A DNA stretch of 7,428 bases from Verrucomicrobiota bacterium (lineage in GTDB: Bacteria > Verrucomicrobiota > Verrucomicrobiia > Opitutales > Opitutaceae): contig JAURJO010000275.1 of the NCBI GenBank assembly GCA_030832235.1, positions 1 to 7,428 of the forward strand, in the 5' to 3' direction. The notes under the pieces were generated by a model. The model saw only the letters and a program-made list of their open reading frames with translations. It was not told the origin of the DNA and made no database searches. Shown piece after piece: positions 5,249 through 7,428 of the stretch. A program made the position numbers and the translations under genes. Position 1 is the stretch's first letter; each line of letters begins with the position of its first letter.

Positions 5249-7380
5249 GGCTTGGCGATATAGCCGTGGTACAGGCCCAGATAGTAGGGCAGCAGAAACA
5301 CGGTGCCCGATCCCAGCACGTCGCCGCGCCCGCCGTAGTCGAGAGTCCAAGGATCGGTGTTCCAGTGGTTGAAGTGGCGGTTTTCCACCGGCAGCACACG
5401 GCCGTCGCGACGGTGCCCGCGTCCGTCGTTACCCGGTTCGTAGAAATCCCGGGATTGCGCGAGCGGCAGGCGGACCACATCGAGCCGGTGCGAGTTGCGA
5501 TGCGGCCAATTGAGCCGGTCGAGGGGGAAACCGCGCAGGGTCGCGAGCGAGTCGCCGCGCCAGTCGCCGTAGGGCGAAAGCGAGAAGGAGCCCCATTGGT
5601 TGAGCAGGGAGCGGCCGTCGCACATGGCCGCGTAGGCGTAGTTGAAGAACGGATTCATTTCCGGGGCCTCGTTCTGCCAATAGGCGTAGAACGCGGTGCG
5701 GACGACGTTGAGCAGCGCCTCGTCGCGCGAGTAGCGCAGCAGGCTGTAGAAGCACATGAAGGCCATCTCATCGTCGGAGTGGTTTCCGGAGCCGGGGCCC
5801 GACTGGACTTTCGGATAGAGAAGGTTCTGTGCGAAACCGTGCCGATCGATGAGCTCACGGGCGACGGCGTCGTATTTCGGGTCGCCGGTCACGTGGCGGG
5901 TCACGGCGAGGTACGCGAGGAGACTCAGGGAATTGAGGCCGCGTTCGGCCCACCAATTGGGGTCGCGGTTAAGGATCTCGGGGCGGTAAATGCCCCACCG
6001 GGTGGGCCGGCCGTCGTGATCGGTGAGCGTGAAGCCATGCGCGATGATGTGGTCGGTCAGATCGCGGACGACGTCGCGCACTTCGGTCCGCTCGGGTTCG
6101 GTTTCAGCGACCAGATCGTGGTAGAGAGGATAAAAGAAATAGTGGCCGTCCAACTCATCGCTGCTCGTGTCGGATTTCCAGTACCACTTGCCGTCGGCGC
6201 TGCGCGGCCAGCGGGGTTCGTAGACCTTCCATAGGGCGTCGTCCTTCTGCTTGGCGCGGTCCTGCGCGAGACGGCCCACGTTGGGATCGGCGCCGTCACC
6301 GGGCAGGATCGTGCGCGCCACGTAGCCGCGGGGAGGTGATTGCGGACCGCCTTGCGTGACGGTCTGAAGAAAGCGCAGCGCCTCGAACGCCTGGCGCGCG
6401 CGCCTTTTCGCCGCGGGATCGCGGGTGGCGCCGTAAGCGAAACACTCGCCGGCGCCGTACATGGCCGTCCACAGGCCGTCGTTGTCCGAATCATTGCGGC
6501 CGGCGCTGGCGCGGTCGCCGGGAACGCGGAGCGGCGCCTCGGCGACGTAGCCGTAGGGGGTGCGCTTGATGTGACGCTCGATCTCCGCCTCGTAGAACTC
6601 GGCCTTGGCGGCGAGGGTCAGCTCGCGTCGCGCGATGCCGCCGAGGCCCGATTTGGTTGCGAACCATGCCGTGCCGTCCCGGTCCACCGCCACGCCGCGC
6701 ACGTGGTCATCCGGCAGCCAGCGCGGTCCCTGGCGGTAATGAAATCCCGCGCCGTCCCAGCGGATTGCGCCTCGCGTCGTGCCGAACCAGACCTCGCCGT
6801 CCGGACCGGCCGCGAGCGTGGTGAACTCGTTCCACGGCAGCCCGTCCTTACCTTCGAAAAACCGCCAGCCGGCGGGTGTCTTCACTCCGACGCCGGCCTT
6901 GGTCGCAAACCAGAGCTGGCCAGCAGAGTCGAAGACGGCCCCGGCGACATCCTCCGCCGCCCAGCGGCGTCCGAGTCCGTCGGATACAGTGATGTTTTCC
7001 CAGCCGGAGGCCCCGAGCCGCAGTAATCCGCGATCGGTCGCGGCGACCTTTTCGCCAGCGCGGGAGAGGGCGAGTTGCGCGAGCCGGGTGCTGTCCGGAA
7101 ACGGCGGGTGGGCCGGGGGGGCCGCGGGAGCGGACACGGGCTCCCAACGCGCGTCGCTTCGCGCGAACCACGCGCCGCCCGCCCGCACGTGCACGGAACC
7201 GTCGGCCGGGGCGGCCACCTGGTCGATCGCTCCGGCCGGAAGACCGGCTGCGGGCTCGTGGTGTAAGGCGACTTCCTGCCGGAAGGGCTGAGGGGCAGGA
7301 GCCGGCGTCGCGGAGTAGGCGACGGCCACGAACCAAGGAAGCAGCACGGGCAGGAAAACGAAGGATCGAAGGGGGCGCAT
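5245..7380 (-). CDS. Secreted protein: beta-propeller repeats plus C-terminal domain of unknown function, probably helical
   Basis: First gene of the coupled operon, 711 residues from the chosen ATG. The frame stays open to the right edge (TTG at 7428), but the ATG at 7380 opens directly onto a signal peptide: Arg at 2 and 5, a hydrophobic stretch at about 7-22, and a likely cut near AYS-A at 21-24. Residues about 60-250 carry propeller-like repeats with WFAR at 71, VAAT at 112, WFAT at 157, WFGT at 198 and WFAT at 239. The last three are exactly 41 residues apart, as in two-component-regulator-type propeller blades. Residues about 256-711 form a Trp/Tyr/Asp-rich region, probably helical, with NDSDNDGLWTAMYGAGE at 296-312, DGHYFFYPLYHDLV at 411-424, PNWWAERGLNSLSLLAY at 474-490 and GNHSDDEMAFMCFY at 532-545. 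These resemble the acidic and aromatic loops of (alpha/alpha)-barrel carbohydrate enzymes, but I cannot name a family. No histidine kinase or DNA-binding part is present, so it is not a hybrid sensor. Its place ahead of a sugar permease suggests an extracytoplasmic role in glycan binding or processing (inference). Confidence 0.85.
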   Translation of the reverse strand: MRPLRSFVFLPVLLPWFVAVAYSATPAPAPQPFRQEVALHHEPAAGLPAGAIDQVAAPADGSVHVRAGGAWFARSDARWEPVSAPAAPPAHPPFPDSTRLAQLALSRAGEKVAATDRGLLRLGASGWENITVSDGLGRRWAAEDVAGAVFDSAGQLWFATKAGVGVKTPAGWRFFEGKDGLPWNEFTTLAAGPDGEVWFGTTRGAIRWDGAGFHYRQGPRWLPDDHVRGVAVDRDGTAWFATKSGLGGIARRELTLAAKAEFYEAEIERHIKRTPYGYVAEAPLRVPGDRASAGRNDSDNDGLWTAMYGAGECFAYGATRDPAAKRRARQAFEALRFLQTVTQGGPQSPPRGYVARTILPGDGADPNVGRLAQDRAKQKDDALWKVYEPRWPRSADGKWYWKSDTSSDELDGHYFFYPLYHDLVAETEPERTEVRDVVRDLTDHIIAHGFTLTDHDGRPTRWGIYRPEILNRDPNWWAERGLNSLSLLAYLAVTRHVTGDPKYDAVARELIDRHGFAQNLLYPKVQSGPGSGNHSDDEMAFMCFYSLLRYSRDEALLNVVRTAFYAYWQNEAPEMNPFFNYAYAAMCDGRSLLNQWGSFSLSPYGDWRGDSLATLRGFPLDRLNWPHRNSHRLDVVRLPLAQSRDFYEPGNDGRGHRRDGRVLPVENRHFNHWNTDPWTLDYGGRGDVLGSGTVFLLPYYLGLYHGYIAKP

Positions 7381-7428
7381 ACCGGGTGGGGCCGGTCGAG
7401 CGAAGCGCGCCCGGGCGTGTCGCGGCAA

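Noticed and set aside
5249..5350. N-terminal extension of the EIIC frame by 34 codons
   Set aside because: It overlaps the end of the upstream gene, is Arg-rich, and is not needed for the family's N-terminus. ATG 5248 forms an ATGA overlap.
5206..6234. Plus-strand open frame of 342 codons
   Set aside because: It lies wholly antisense to the propeller gene and the start of the EIIC gene, has no recognisable motifs, and is typical of antisense frames in GC-rich DNA.
6631..7380. Two-component hybrid sensor, suggested by the propeller repeats
   Set aside because: There is no transmembrane helix after the propeller and no kinase, receiver or HTH domain in the remaining 455 residues.
1..7428. tRNA, rRNA, CRISPR array, insertion sequence or attachment site
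   Set aside because: No cloverleaf, direct-repeat array, transposase or terminal inverted repeats could be seen on either strand.

Overview
The window is GC-rich bacterial DNA (roughly two thirds G+C by eye) with long antisense open frames, as expected at that composition. All confident genes lie on the minus strand and are read from the right edge to the left. The combination of a chitobiose-type PTS permease without visible EIIA/EIIB, a secreted propeller protein, a large secreted M28 peptidase and starts without Shine-Dalgarno sequences would suit Verrucomicrobiota (Opitutales-like). That assignment is an inference from gene content, not from any marker gene.

Layout in order of transcription: (1) 7380-5245, a secreted or periplasmic 711-residue protein with an N-terminal WF-[AG]-T beta-propeller-like repeat region and a long C-terminal domain of unknown function that looks mainly helical; (2) 5248-4001, a PTS EIIC permease of the lactose/cellobiose/chitobiose family; (3) 4004-2652, a GH84 beta-N-acetylglucosaminidase strikingly like the catalytic and stalk parts of animal O-GlcNAcase (OGA); (4) 2655-2026, a GNAT protein resembling the C-terminal pseudo-acetyltransferase domain of animal OGA; (5) 1947-160, a secreted M28 zinc peptidase with a PA-like insert, after a gap of about 80 bases. 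Positions 1-159 hold a possible end of a plus-strand gene and a hairpin next to the M28 stop codon.

Genes 1-4 are joined by three consecutive ATGA stop/start overlaps, none preceded by a recognisable ribosome binding site, so they look like one translationally coupled operon. A working model (inference) is: the secreted protein binds or processes a GlcNAc-containing glycan, the EIIC takes up a small GlcNAc glycoside, and the leaderless GH84 enzyme removes GlcNAc in the cytoplasm, with the GNAT partner acting on or alongside it. Two details fit import without phosphorylation: the EIIC has Asn in place of the family's usual His in its GIHG motif, and the GH84 pocket keeps the Asp that in human OGA binds the 4- and 6-hydroxyls of GlcNAc.

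The most notable point is that genes 3 and 4 together are collinear with human OGA (catalytic domain, stalk, RGGLA...QRLL segment, then GNAT domain ending in LGRS). The protein is split into two coupled genes, and the GNAT half keeps an acetyl-CoA motif that the human domain has lost.
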